Positions 16,715 to 26,090 of a stretch of DNA of 64,000 nucleotides are shown here, one piece after another. A program made the position numbers and the translations under genes. Below the pieces are notes generated by a model. The model did not search any database, had not been told where the DNA came from, and saw only the letters and a list, made by a program, of their open reading frames with translations. The stretch's first letter is position 1; the number at the start of each line of letters is the position of its first letter. This stretch comes from Parapedobacter tibetensis (lineage in GTDB: Bacteria; Bacteroidota; Bacteroidia; Sphingobacteriales; Sphingobacteriaceae), in the NCBI RefSeq assembly GCF_024704835.1, contig NZ_JAMXBE010000004.1:310001-374000 (forward strand), given 5' to 3'.

Positions 16715-17677
16715 GTGAAACAGAAAAAAAGGTTCTCTTTTCGATTTGCTGCTACATCGCTGTTGTGTCTGATTCATTTCGCAATGGTTGCTCAAAATGA
16801 TGGGACTCGCGAAAACCCGGTGTTCTCGCTAACGGTTTCTCCATTTGTCGGTTATGGCATATCGGATACCCGTTATTCAATCGCGGGAAACGAACAGGGA
16901 GAGCATCCTAACGTTCTGTCGGAACTGATATGGTCTGATCTGAAGGCTATACAATATGGTGTCGAGATGAGGGGTAGCGTTATCCGCAAAATCCCTTTTA
17001 AAATACGGTATACCCGGTCGGATGTGTTTAAAGGAGAGGTCTCTGATATCGATTATGCCGAAGATAATCGCCAGGCTATATTTTCCGAACAATACCTAAG
17101 CAGCCATGACGGTGTTGGTACGCATGTAAATGCACTATTGGGCTATACTGTATTGGACAGGCCCCCGTTTTCAATTTCATGCCTCGTAGGATTTGACTAT
17201 TTACATCAACGGGCGTATCTATTGAACCCCAGGGGAACCAATAGTGAAAGCGACCCGTTCGATTACGTTGAAGGGCTCAATTCATATTACAACACGAAGT
17301 GGGCATCCTTTGGAGCCAGCCTGTGGGTTGACTATACCGTATTCCAACCCTTATCCATTCATATGGATTTAGGGGGCTACAGATCGTCGTACACTGCATT
17401 CGGCAATTGGAACCTGATAAAGGATTTTGTTCATCCTAAAAGTTACACACACAAAGGGAGCGGTTTCCGCATTGACTGTGAGTTTAAATTATCTTATCAA
17501 TTAAATCAAACCTTTTGTTTCAAACTTGGTTATAACTACCAAGGCGCTTTATTGCGTGATGGGAAAGATCAATTATACTTAAAAAGTGGCGCTATCCAGC
17601 ACACCAGACTAAATGAAGTTAAATACCGTGCAAATAGCGCAAGTTTGGGCATTGCTTATCATTTCGTATCAAAATAA
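16715..17677 (+). CDS. Outer-membrane beta-barrel-like secreted protein
   Basis: A 320-residue protein starting at a GTG codon. It has a signal peptide (about residues 1-26, ending near MVAQ) and then alternating amphipathic strands such as FSLTVSPFVGYGISDTRYS, ending in SASLGIAYHFVSK, as in outer-membrane barrels. The spacing of strands recalls omptin-like or Protochlamydia-type outer-membrane proteins, but no catalytic residues are identified. It is 25 bases upstream of an astacin-like lipoprotein gene, so the two are probably co-transcribed. The start is GTG because no ATG is in frame after the last upstream stop; this makes the exact start less sure. Confidence 0.6.
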   Translation: MKQKKRFSFRFAATSLLCLIHFAMVAQNDGTRENPVFSLTVSPFVGYGISDTRYSIAGNEQGEHPNVLSELIWSDLKAIQYGVEMRGSVIRKIPFKIRYTRSDVFKGEVSDIDYAEDNRQAIFSEQYLSSHDGVGTHVNALLGYTVLDRPPFSISCLVGFDYLHQRAYLLNPRGTNSESDPFDYVEGLNSYYNTKWASFGASLWVDYTVFQPLSIHMDLGGYRSSYTAFGNWNLIKDFVHPKSYTHKGSGFRIDCEFKLSYQLNQTFCFKLGYNYQGALLRDGKDQLYLKSGAIQHTRLNEVKYRANSASLGIAYHFVSK

Positions 17678-17702
17678 TCTATAAATCTAAAATCCAAGTA
17701 TT

Positions 17703-19109
17703 ATGAAAAAGAGTAAATGGGCAAATGTGGCTATTAAGTCTTGTTTGGTTGCTGCTTTGGTTGTAGCAGCCTTCGCCTGTAGCAAGGAAAATGTCGGGGA
17801 ACAGCAGACTGAATCGGTACAGTCAGAAGGGGTCGTATTTCACATGTTTGTGATCGATGGTAATAAGACAATCGTCAGAGAAGTAAATGGAGAGTTTTAT
17901 ATCTCCGATGACGAAATGTTAAGTAAAAGGCAGTTCAACATTCTAAAAAGACTTGCAAATGATGGTATAACAACTACAGAGCGTGGTGCAATTATCGCAG
18001 ATTTTGTAAAGAAATGGACAGATGGGATTTGGTACTATAAGATTGAGTCCAGCCGAGGTGCAGATATACAAGAGGCAATGAGCTGGATTTCTGATAATTC
18101 CAATGTGCGTTTTATCGAAAGAACCAATCAGTCGCAGTATGTGACTATTTATGATGCTGCTTCGAATGACACCGTCGCGTACTCTAATCATGTTGGTATG
18201 GAAACAGGAATATCCAATAAGGAAATAGTAATACATTCGGATTTCGGGATTGGGTCAATCGCCCATGAAATACTACACTCACTGGGCTTTTTCCACGAAC
18301 AAAGTAGACCGGACAGGGATAATTTTATTCGGGTATATGAGAACCGGCTACCAAATGATGCAGGTATTCGATATCAATACCAAATCAACCCGTTGTCCCA
18401 AGGGGTAGGTGCCTTTGACTTTAATTCAATCATGCTGTATTCCTCCTATTATAATGGGACAGTGATTATGGAAAATTTGGTCGATAATTCGACATGGTTT
18501 AATCAAAGAAGTCATCTATCTCAAGGGGATAAAGAAGGCCTTGCTCGTCTGTATGGACCAAGAATCGCTGGCCCAGCCCACATTTGCAACGATGGTACCT
18601 ATACAATAAGCGCAGGAACTGTTTCCTTGGATAATGCTACGGGAATTGCAACATTGACTGCGTTGGGGAACAATCAATATCAAATATCAAGAATTGGCAA
18701 CGCGAGTGGTGTTGTGACACTTAAATCTACCGTTGGTGGTAATACGACATCACGGAGTATTTACGTCGGTTACAATACTATACAATTAGGAATCGACAAT
18801 ATGGTAGACCTACAAGGTGACGGGACGGGGTCGGCAAATCGTTTTACGGTATTAGAGGGAAGTGGTGTTTATAGATACTTTGGAGTTCTAACCATATTTA
18901 ATACTACAGAAGCACCAACAACTTATACTTGGTCTAAGGTATCGGGGTCAACGGGTATACCTACTGTTTATTGGAATTCTTTAGGACCACGGGTAACGGT
19001 ATATTCAAAAGGAAAAGGTGGGTGGGTAAGACTAAAATGTACTGCTACAACAGCTTGTGCTTCATTTGAAAGGGATTATTATTTTTATGTGGGAATTCCG
19101 ACACCTTAA
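17703..19109 (+). CDS. Astacin-like zinc metalloprotease lipoprotein
   Basis: A 468-residue lipoprotein (lipobox ending AFAC, Cys 26). The zinc site HEILHSLGFFHE at residues 188-199 followed by RPDRD matches the astacin signature HExxHxxGFxHExxRxDRD exactly, and a Met-turn (SIMLYSSYY) lies near 246. The catalytic domain spans about residues 100-285. The C-terminal 180 residues contain Ig-like or BACON-like segments with Cys pairs; no Por-type sorting domain is seen. It should cleave proteins or peptides at the cell surface. A scrap of a related C-terminal domain lies at 13713-13806. A terminator follows at 19151-19181. Confidence 0.9.
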   Translation: MKKSKWANVAIKSCLVAALVVAAFACSKENVGEQQTESVQSEGVVFHMFVIDGNKTIVREVNGEFYISDDEMLSKRQFNILKRLANDGITTTERGAIIADFVKKWTDGIWYYKIESSRGADIQEAMSWISDNSNVRFIERTNQSQYVTIYDAASNDTVAYSNHVGMETGISNKEIVIHSDFGIGSIAHEILHSLGFFHEQSRPDRDNFIRVYENRLPNDAGIRYQYQINPLSQGVGAFDFNSIMLYSSYYNGTVIMENLVDNSTWFNQRSHLSQGDKEGLARLYGPRIAGPAHICNDGTYTISAGTVSLDNATGIATLTALGNNQYQISRIGNASGVVTLKSTVGGNTTSRSIYVGYNTIQLGIDNMVDLQGDGTGSANRFTVLEGSGVYRYFGVLTIFNTTEAPTTYTWSKVSGSTGIPTVYWNSLGPRVTVYSKGKGGWVRLKCTATTACASFERDYYFYVGIPTP

Positions 19110-19125
19110 GCGTTGGCCGTAAAAA

Positions 19126-19607
19126 CTAGTACTGCCGTGTATTAATATTGAGCCATCCACTAACCTGAGGATGGCTTTTTAATACAACACCGGCACCGGG
19201 GATCGGCTTTATCCCTGCCTGCACCACTTGCCTATGCTGCTTGACCGTTTTGGGGATGTTGAACTTGGAAGATTGTACCCAATAAAAGGGGGAGCGGCTT
19301 TTCGCGCGCAATTTGTTCAACTCGGGAGCTCGATCATTCAACCAATCCTTCAGCCATTGCAATTTTCTGAGTACTGTGCTGACCTCGGCCGTGTTCGCAG
19401 TATGCAACTTTTGTAGGAGAAACAATAATCCCGCCGATTGCTATTGGAGTATCTGGTTACCGTGCATCCATCGATATCGACACTGCCGTCGCATTTCGTC
19501 GTATCACCAAGGTTGATTTTCCCGCTATTGTTCCCCAATGCCTTCAGTCCCGTTTGGTAACAGGTTTCCACAACAGGAGTTGCCACTACAGCTTTTTTAA
19601 ATGTCAT
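19126..19607 (-). pseudogene. Frameshifted gene of unknown function
   Basis: From ATG 19607 the minus strand encodes MTFKKAVVATPVVETCYQTG, then IDGCTVTRYSNSNRRDYCFSYK and goes out of frame. The next frame continues HTANTAEVSTVLRKLQWLKD and FNIPKTVKQHRQVVQAGIKP to a stop at 19126. Together they make one protein of about 150 residues that resembles an uncharacterised Bacteroidota family I recall but cannot name. A small deletion near 19420 explains the break. Confidence 0.65.
19151..19181 (+). terminator. Rho-independent terminator after the astacin-like gene
   Basis: AGCCATCC (19151-19158) pairs with GGATGGCT (19169-19176), with a ten-base loop and five T. It lies 42 bases past the stop of the protease gene. 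It also overlaps the decayed end of the pseudogene on the other strand. Confidence 0.8.
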
Positions 19608-19650
19608 ATCAGGCGTCGGTTGGTTTTAAACTTCCTGGGCCGATACCCCA

Positions 19651-20020
19651 TGGCAAATATCCGACCATCTTTATCAATAAAGCATGGTTTCCGTTTGTTC
19701 GCATAATCGTAATTCCTCGGAAATACACCCCTTGTACGATACGTGTGCAACAGCCAGCATCAGCTGTCTTTTTCCTGGAATTCCAAGGGCAGCGTAGAAA
19801 CGTCTGCATTCCAGAGTATGTTTTCGACATATTCAAGATGCGTGCCGATGCGTAAGTCTTCGTCCGTTTCATCGGTTGGTTACTTCGCGTACCTATCCTC
19901 GAAGCTGATGTCGCCAAGAATGGCATTTACGGATTGGTCCTTGTCATTCTTGGATTTTTTGTTGTGCATCCACAATGCGCCTGCAAATGCCAGTGCAAGT
20001 AAAAAGGTTAAGATTTTCAT
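19651..20020 (-). pseudogene. Truncated duplicate of the secreted protein at 15299-16261
   Basis: The minus strand begins MKILTFLLALAFAGALWMHN, nearly identical to the intact gene, and follows it through FEDRYAK, where a TAA stop replaces the next codon. Similarity continues past it (DEDLRIGTHLEYVENILW), then a frameshift occurs, and it ends near the segment matching KPCFIDKDG. The C-terminal half is missing. The upstream DNA to about 20190 is duplicated too. Confidence 0.88.
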
Positions 20021-20151
20021 AATTGTATTGTTTTTTGATTAGTTTATTTATTGGATAGAACGGCGGGCGGGTTGATTTCGCTACAATACGTGATTGTGGT
20101 GACCGGATTTGGTTTTAAAGCGGGTCCATATACAAGTCAATTAGCCAAAAC

Positions 20152-20180
20152 AAAAAAGCAGCAAAACTGAGTTTGCTGCT
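20152..20180 (-). terminator. Terminator downstream of susD
   Basis: AGCAGCAAA (20157-20165) pairs with TTTGCTGCT (20172-20180); on the minus strand six T follow. It lies about 60 bases after the susD stop. On the plus strand four T also follow, so it may work both ways. It belongs to the duplicated block also present at 16440-16470. Confidence 0.8.
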
Positions 20181-20241
20181 TTTTCGTGAATTTATCGTTG
20201 GTCAATCCAATAACTCACCCTCTCATTATATTCAAGATACA

Positions 20242-21729
20242 TTATGGATTGGCATCCCACCAAACAGGTGTATAAATGAATTCTGTATCCGGAAAATTAT
20301 TATTTGACGTAATTTCACTATTTGGATATGGAAATCTAAGCGGCATTCTTCCAGCGCCGATAATAGAGGCTTCTGAGACCACGAAGAAATCCGGGAAACC
20401 GGTTCTTCTCCACTCCGTCCACGCTTCAAAACCTTGAGTACCACACATTGCATAATATTTTTGGGTGATAATGGCTTTAATCCGGCTTTCTTCACTACCA
20501 CTAAACACAGCGTCTGGCGCGTTCGCAATATAAGCATCCGCTTCCGATGTCAGACCTACTGCTGTAAAGCTTTCGCGAATACCCTGCATAAATGCGCTTT
20601 CAGCATCAGCTGTTCCCCAACCCCTCACAGCAGCTTCAGCCTGCAAAAAATAGGTTTCCGCCGCTGAGAAAAACTTAACTGGGGCTACCGCAGAGGCGGT
20701 ATTGTTTGCTCTACCACCGACCAAAGAAGAGGGAGGGGAGTATGATCTGCCTGTATAATCCGTATTATCATAGGCTCCCTGAGGCAAGGACGTGATAGAA
20801 TCCTGAGGTTCCCCATTAGCATTTAATAGCGGATCGTAAAACTTGAATACCCTGGGGTCGTTGTTCCGATTAAAATTGCTCACTGCGGTTCTGCTGGCTA
20901 TAAGATTTTGTGTATAGCCTAATCCTACCATTTCATTGTAAAGCGGGTTTTCGTTGCCCCCTACGGTAGAATATTCAATCTGTGCGTCTGTATCTAAAAA
21001 GGCAGCGCCAGCGCTATAAAGGTCCTGAATTCCACTACTCGCCAATTCAGGATTGATTTCTGATAACCTTAGGTAAGCCTTCAACTTTAATATATTGGCA
21101 AAGCTTATCCAGCGGTCCATGTCTCCTTGAAAAATCATGTCTTGTGCACCGGGATCCACTGCATTTGTCGTCCCTGCCAAAGTAATACCTTGATCTAAAT
21201 AATAGAAAATGCTATCATAAACAACTGCTTGGCTGTCATAATTAGGATCACTATATTCGTTGGCATTAAGGGCCTCAGTTAACGGAATATCACCAAAAGC
21301 ATCTGTAGCTACCTGAAAAGCATAAGCTTTAAGTATATAAGCAATGGCTTTATAATATTCAGAAGACGGGTTGTCTTGGTCGTTTATGATTAATTGAGCG
21401 TTATTCAATGCATTGCGGTATAGAATTCTCCATGCCACATTAAATGCAGTATTGGCCACATTATAGTCTTCAATAGTTTTATACTGCGAAGATGCAACAT
21501 TTTGCGCCCAGTATTGACTCCAAATACCTCCATAGATTTGGAAAGAATTCCCAACTACTTGGCCTAATGCTGCTTCAACTGTCGGTAACAGTAAAGCAGG
21601 CGTTGCCGAATCCGGATTATTCGGGTTTTCATTGATATCCAAAAACTTCTTACAGCCTGAAAAGCTGAATATGCTAATAAGCATTAATATTCCTACATGC
21701 TTACCGCTTAAAAAATATCTTGTTCTCAT
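20242..21729 (-). CDS. SusD/RagB-type nutrient-binding lipoprotein (SusD-like_2)
   Basis: A 495-residue outer-membrane lipoprotein with a lipobox ending FSGC (Cys 26). It begins KKFLDINENPNNPDSATPAL, typical of the SusD-like_2 group, and carries TPR-like helices and the usual AEAAVRGW segment near residue 365. SusD proteins form a lid over the SusC transporter and capture oligosaccharides or peptides. The gene is 18 bases downstream of susC and ends at a good terminator. No glycoside hydrolase, regulator or sigma factor is adjacent, so the ligand cannot be inferred from context. Confidence 0.93.
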   Translation of the reverse strand: MRTRYFLSGKHVGILMLISIFSFSGCKKFLDINENPNNPDSATPALLLPTVEAALGQVVGNSFQIYGGIWSQYWAQNVASSQYKTIEDYNVANTAFNVAWRILYRNALNNAQLIINDQDNPSSEYYKAIAYILKAYAFQVATDAFGDIPLTEALNANEYSDPNYDSQAVVYDSIFYYLDQGITLAGTTNAVDPGAQDMIFQGDMDRWISFANILKLKAYLRLSEINPELASSGIQDLYSAGAAFLDTDAQIEYSTVGGNENPLYNEMVGLGYTQNLIASRTAVSNFNRNNDPRVFKFYDPLLNANGEPQDSITSLPQGAYDNTDYTGRSYSPPSSLVGGRANNTASAVAPVKFFSAAETYFLQAEAAVRGWGTADAESAFMQGIRESFTAVGLTSEADAYIANAPDAVFSGSEESRIKAIITQKYYAMCGTQGFEAWTEWRRTGFPDFFVVSEASIIGAGRMPLRFPYPNSEITSNNNFPDTEFIYTPVWWDANP

Positions 21730-21747
21730 AATAAATAGCGATTGATG

Positions 21748-24700
21748 TTAAAATGAAACCTTTACATTCAAACCATAATTGCGAACGGAAGGTTCCGCTG
21801 TGAAGTCAAACCCTTGGTCATTACCCGCACCTGTGGAATTTATTTCCGGATCCGCAAATTGATTCTCTTCGGGCGTCCAAATAAACAGGTTATTCCCATA
21901 CAAACCTATGGTCAAAGAACCAAATGGTGTGCGGGTAAGTTGCTGTTTACTGAATGTATAAGCAATCGCCATAGAGCGTAATTTTACATAAGAAGCGTCT
22001 AATATACTCACCCCTGCTTCGCGACTCGGATAATAATTTTGTTTGAAATATGTATATTCGGTATTAACGATGCTGTTGCCATCGTCATCCAAGTATACCG
22101 AATTCGGGAAAATAACCCTATTACGTTCTCCACCTGTCTCTGCAGAGCTACCTACGAAAGCCATGATATCTTTGGTCCGTGAAAAGAACTTGCCTCCATG
22201 CTTCATATCAAATAGCGCATTCAACGACCAATTTTTATAAGTAAAGTTGGTACCCCAAGATGCCTGGAATTTGGGATTATAACTACCTAAATAAACAGCT
22301 CCTGAGGTAGGAATAGGCATACCGTTCGCCGGGTCTATGATTGTTCTTCCCTCTGAATCCTTAGATTCAGTTACAGAATAAAATTGGCCATAGGGTCTGC
22401 CTTCGGCAGCCACAATACCCATACCGCCGAATCCGCCTAAAGAAACTTGATCTACGCCCAGACTTGACACCGTGTTGTTATTCTTGGTAAAGGTGCCATA
22501 AAGTTCCCAAGTGAGGCCATAGTCTGTCTTTACAGGCGTACCTCTCATTGCTAATTCGACACCATTATTTTCTACTTTCCCTGCATTTATCACCTTAAAA
22601 CCATAACCTGTTGATTCCGCGATGGGAATCGTCAATATTTGGTCCCTTGAAGAATTTCTATAGTAGGTAAAGTCAAGAGATAGTCTGTTGCCTATGAAAA
22701 AACCAAGTTCAGTTCCAACTTCGATAGAAGTTGTAATCTCAGGCTTAAGCACTTCGTTACCTATCGTGCTACTTGACATCAATGCGGCAACATTGCCAAA
22801 TGGGAAAGTGGTGCTTCCGAAATTACCACTTATTTGTCCCCTTGAAAAAGTAGTCAACAACTGATAGGGATCCGTATCGTTACCAACCTGTGCCCAGCTT
22901 GCTCGCACCTTACCAAAACTCAATACATCAGATTCCTGATTTAGGAGTTCCGAAAACACAAACGAACTGCTTACACTTGGGTAAAAAAAGGAATTGTTAT
23001 TTTTTGGTAGTGTTGACGACCAGTCATTTCTGGCGGTAGCCTCGAAAAAGAGCATATTCTTGTACGCCAAGTTTAAGTCAGCATAAACCCCAACTAATCT
23101 CCTCCTACTATAACTATCCCGAACCACGTTCACTGGACCGTTACTATTGGCCAAATTATACCATTCAGGCACGACCAAGCCACCACTGGCGTTGGTCGCC
23201 GTTTGGTTATCCGTCACAAAACGTTGACGAATGTTATTCCCAATCATTAGCGAGCCTTGAAAATCACTATTAAACCGATGGGTGGCGGTGGCCATGAAAT
23301 CATGTACAATCTCACTCACATTAATCTGTCTTATTTCATAGGCACCGTTGCTTACATATGCATTATCATCGTCATCATAATTACCGGACGTTTTATCCGC
23401 CGGGTAAAATTCATATTTAGGGGAGAGCCGTCTTCTCCGGTCAGTGTAGGTATCTACCCCTATCCTTTCTTGGAAATTCAGCCATTCAACTGGTTTATAT
23501 CCCATATTCACATTTCCGGTAATGCGATTTACCTCATTCAGATTCTCAAAGGCATCCAACACATAATAAGGGCTCAGCGCATATGCTCCGGTATACCCAT
23601 ACAGGTCATCGTGCGGCACACCATCATCACCTAGATAACCAAAGCTATAATACTTATTGCTCAGGTCTCCCATCTCATCGATAGGGATATCTCGAGCAGT
23701 TTGCAAGACTTTGTCATATACTGATGCGTTATTCTGCCCACCCCCTACGGTACTACTATTAATACGGCTATAGTTAACCGATACACCCGCATTAAATTTG
23801 TTACTGAATTCCGCAGTTCCGTTGAATCGAATACCATACCGATTATAACTGTCGGTTGAAGTCGGATATACCCCATCAGAATTCAGTGAGTTCAACCCAA
23901 GATAAAAGGATGTTTTCTCTCCACCACCTGAAAAACTCAAATTATTATCAGAAGCTATTCCAGTATCAAAAAAATTGCGGACATTGTTAGGCAGGACTGC
24001 GTAAGGTTTCTGAAGTCTTACACCATCAATTTCTTGCCCCCATTCCTGCATTTCACCTGTAAAGGGCGCACCCCAGCTCCAGTTTTCCTTGGGATCTGTT
24101 TCATAAACGGGATTCCCATCGGCATCGAATCCAGCGAGATAACCCTGTCCATATTCATTTTGAAAATCAGGTAGTTTCAAAATAGAAGACAGCGTGTTTG
24201 AGGTGTTAAAGGTTATTTCTGTTTTTTCAGCGCCTTGCTTTCCTTTTTTGGTGGTAATAATCAATGCGCCATTGGAAGCTCTTGATCCGTATAGCGCAGC
24301 CGCCGCTGGCCCTTTCAAGGCGGTAACCGATTCAATATCATCTGTATTGATATCATTACCCCGGTTACCAAAATCTAAACTGGATAAAGCATTAACACCT
24401 CCAATAATGCTTGAATTATCAATAGGCACACCATCGACAACGATTAACGCTTGGTTATTTCCCGAAATCGATGTTCCGCCACGAAAAACAATCCTAGATG
24501 AACTACCCGGAGAGTTCGCTGTGGAGGTAATATTAACCCCGGCTACTTTTCCCGCCAACGAGTTAATGGCACTCACATTTCTACCTTGTAATAATTCATC
24601 GCTTGAGATTGTAGGGGCCGAATAACCCAACGTTTTCTTTTCCCTAGAAATGGATTGGGCTGTAACGACAACCTCCATTAATTCTGAAAATTCAGAATCA

Positions 24701-24987
24701 AGTGTTACATTAATGATATCTTGGTTTCCAATTGGTATTGTTTGGGAAGTGTATCCTATAATACTGAATGTTAAAGATTTGGCGTTGTCAGGAACCGATA
24801 AGGAGTAGCGACCATTTCCATCTGTTGCCGTGCCACCAGTGGCTCCTGTTACTACCACGGTTACGCCTGACAATGGTTCTCCTGTCCCAGATGTTGTCAC
24901 ACTACCACTGATTCTCCTATCTTGAGCATACACTGATCCTATCAGCAGTACCCCAATCATAAAGAAACATAGTATTTTTTGTTTCAT
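21748..24987 (-). CDS. SusC/RagA-type TonB-linked outer-membrane transporter
   Basis: A 1079-residue TonB-dependent transporter. In order: signal peptide (1-21), carboxypeptidase-D-like domain (about 24-100), plug domain (110-230) with the SusC signature FRGGTSISGNNQALIVVDGV, and a large barrel ending NYGLNVKVSF with terminal Phe. It imports ligands captured by the partner SusD using proton motive force through TonB. No N-terminal signalling domain of the FecR-interacting kind is seen. Transcription probably starts at the promoter at 25401-25431, leaving a leader of about 400 bases. Confidence 0.95.
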   Translation of the reverse strand: MKQKILCFFMIGVLLIGSVYAQDRRISGSVTTSGTGEPLSGVTVVVTGATGGTATDGNGRYSLSVPDNAKSLTFSIIGYTSQTIPIGNQDIINVTLDSEFSELMEVVVTAQSISREKKTLGYSAPTISSDELLQGRNVSAINSLAGKVAGVNITSTANSPGSSSRIVFRGGTSISGNNQALIVVDGVPIDNSSIIGGVNALSSLDFGNRGNDINTDDIESVTALKGPAAAALYGSRASNGALIITTKKGKQGAEKTEITFNTSNTLSSILKLPDFQNEYGQGYLAGFDADGNPVYETDPKENWSWGAPFTGEMQEWGQEIDGVRLQKPYAVLPNNVRNFFDTGIASDNNLSFSGGGEKTSFYLGLNSLNSDGVYPTSTDSYNRYGIRFNGTAEFSNKFNAGVSVNYSRINSSTVGGGQNNASVYDKVLQTARDIPIDEMGDLSNKYYSFGYLGDDGVPHDDLYGYTGAYALSPYYVLDAFENLNEVNRITGNVNMGYKPVEWLNFQERIGVDTYTDRRRRLSPKYEFYPADKTSGNYDDDDNAYVSNGAYEIRQINVSEIVHDFMATATHRFNSDFQGSLMIGNNIRQRFVTDNQTATNASGGLVVPEWYNLANSNGPVNVVRDSYSRRRLVGVYADLNLAYKNMLFFEATARNDWSSTLPKNNNSFFYPSVSSSFVFSELLNQESDVLSFGKVRASWAQVGNDTDPYQLLTTFSRGQISGNFGSTTFPFGNVAALMSSSTIGNEVLKPEITTSIEVGTELGFFIGNRLSLDFTYYRNSSRDQILTIPIAESTGYGFKVINAGKVENNGVELAMRGTPVKTDYGLTWELYGTFTKNNNTVSSLGVDQVSLGGFGGMGIVAAEGRPYGQFYSVTESKDSEGRTIIDPANGMPIPTSGAVYLGSYNPKFQASWGTNFTYKNWSLNALFDMKHGGKFFSRTKDIMAFVGSSAETGGERNRVIFPNSVYLDDDGNSIVNTEYTYFKQNYYPSREAGVSILDASYVKLRSMAIAYTFSKQQLTRTPFGSLTIGLYGNNLFIWTPEENQFADPEINSTGAGNDQGFDFTAEPSVRNYGLNVKVSF

Positions 24988-25728
24988 GTGTTTGTGAATT
25001 TGGTTAAAAAATAAAAAAATAGTAATCTATAAAAGCTTGCCTGATTCTTGAAATCCAACTTATCGTTAGGTTTGAATGTTTGGAAAAATCAGTTGACATA
25101 GTTATCCATCAGGCTTGATAACAAGACAAAATCTACCCAGTTGGAAAAACAACCAAATAATTGCCGCCGTTACCGCGCTGTCCATTATCATATGCCGGAA
25201 CATAGTTTTGCTGAGGTAGCACAGTTGTTTAACTACTAGATTGGAAGAGGAAAATCTGTATTAATAGAAAACCAATACGTTTGGCTTGATTAGCCAATGA
25301 TTGCCAAATAAGAAATTCCGTGTTGTGTAAAAATACCCAATAACTCCGTTTAAACGTTAAACTGCGCTTAATTAATACATGTTTTATTCTATCGCTGTGT
25401 CAAAAATACGATGTAGATTTCTATAATCAAATTATTTATTATAAAAAAGTTAATAAATGTTAAAGAAATTGTAGGAAGAATCTCATTGGCGTAGTTTACC
25501 CACCTGTATCAGCCGCAATAAACATCGTTGAATATCAACACAATAGATTTCATTGGGCTGAAAACTTATGCTGAATGATTAAATACACATCTATTATAAA
25601 TCACAGCCATAGATGTAACGAGGAGAATGAATGGACATGGACAGTGTAGATGACGGTGAATAGCGGATGGTTAATTGATTAATTAACAATCTGATTTTTT
25701 TACTACTTTCGTAATAAAGATATAAACC
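24988..25728. other. Long spacer containing the susCD leader
   Basis: A 741-base gap between susC and lapA-like genes. It contains the susCD promoter (25401-25431) and a leader of about 400 bases that is AT-rich. I find no protein frame, riboswitch signature or strong hairpin in it. The part from 25440 to 25728 upstream of the plus-strand gene has no full promoter match. Confidence 0.5.
25401..25431 (-). promoter_or_regulatory. Promoter of susCD
   Basis: On the minus strand TTTG (25428-25431), 19 bases, then TATTTTTG (25401-25408): a full Bacteroidetes consensus match. The distance to the susC ATG is about 410 bases. Confidence 0.65.
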
Positions 25729-25995
25729 ATGAGTGCAAAAACCATTTTCATCATCGTACTTACCGTATTGGTTACGATCATTCTCATGAAAAACATGGAT
25801 GAGGTTAATTTCTGGATATTCGGCACACGGACTGTACCCAAACTAGCCGTATTGGGTACGATGTTTTTCGTTGGTGCTGTGGTGGGATTCCTACTTGGCC
25901 GTCCTAGGAAGCGGACGGTCATCCGGGAGAGCGAGTCCGAGGATACTTCTTTTGAAAAGCCGTTGGATGATGAGGACGATGCGTATATAAATTAA
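25729..25995 (+). CDS. LapA-like (DUF1049-type) small membrane protein
   Basis: An 88-residue membrane protein with two hydrophobic helices (about residues 5-20 and 42-60) separated by NMDEVNFWIFGTR, then a charged tail FLLGRPRKRT and an acidic end. The pattern fits the LapA/YciS (DUF1049) family, linked in enterobacteria to lipopolysaccharide assembly; the role in Bacteroidota is unknown. It is a single gene on the plus strand, followed by the palindromic element at 25994-26071. Confidence 0.65.
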   Translation: MSAKTIFIIVLTVLVTIILMKNMDEVNFWIFGTRTVPKLAVLGTMFFVGAVVGFLLGRPRKRTVIRESESEDTSFEKPLDDEDDAYIN

Positions 25996-26071
25996 ACCCC
26001 ATAGGTTTAGCCGGTACATCGTGGCAGCACGCACATGTGCCGCCCTAGGCGGTAAACCTATGAGGTTTTCC
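25994..26071. repeat. Palindromic intergenic element, copy B
   Basis: The best copy of the element. Left arm AAACCCCATAGGTTTA and right arm TAAACCTATGAGGTTTT are inverted repeats, with GCACATGTGCCGCCCTAGGC between. It separates two convergent genes and could act as a two-way terminator-like fold. Confidence 0.75.
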
Positions 26072-26090
26072 TGATACCGTTAGTGGTGGA

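Noticed and set aside
20242-24987. A full polysaccharide utilisation locus
   Set aside because: Only susC and susD are present; there are no glycoside hydrolases, regulators or surface glycan-binding proteins beside them.
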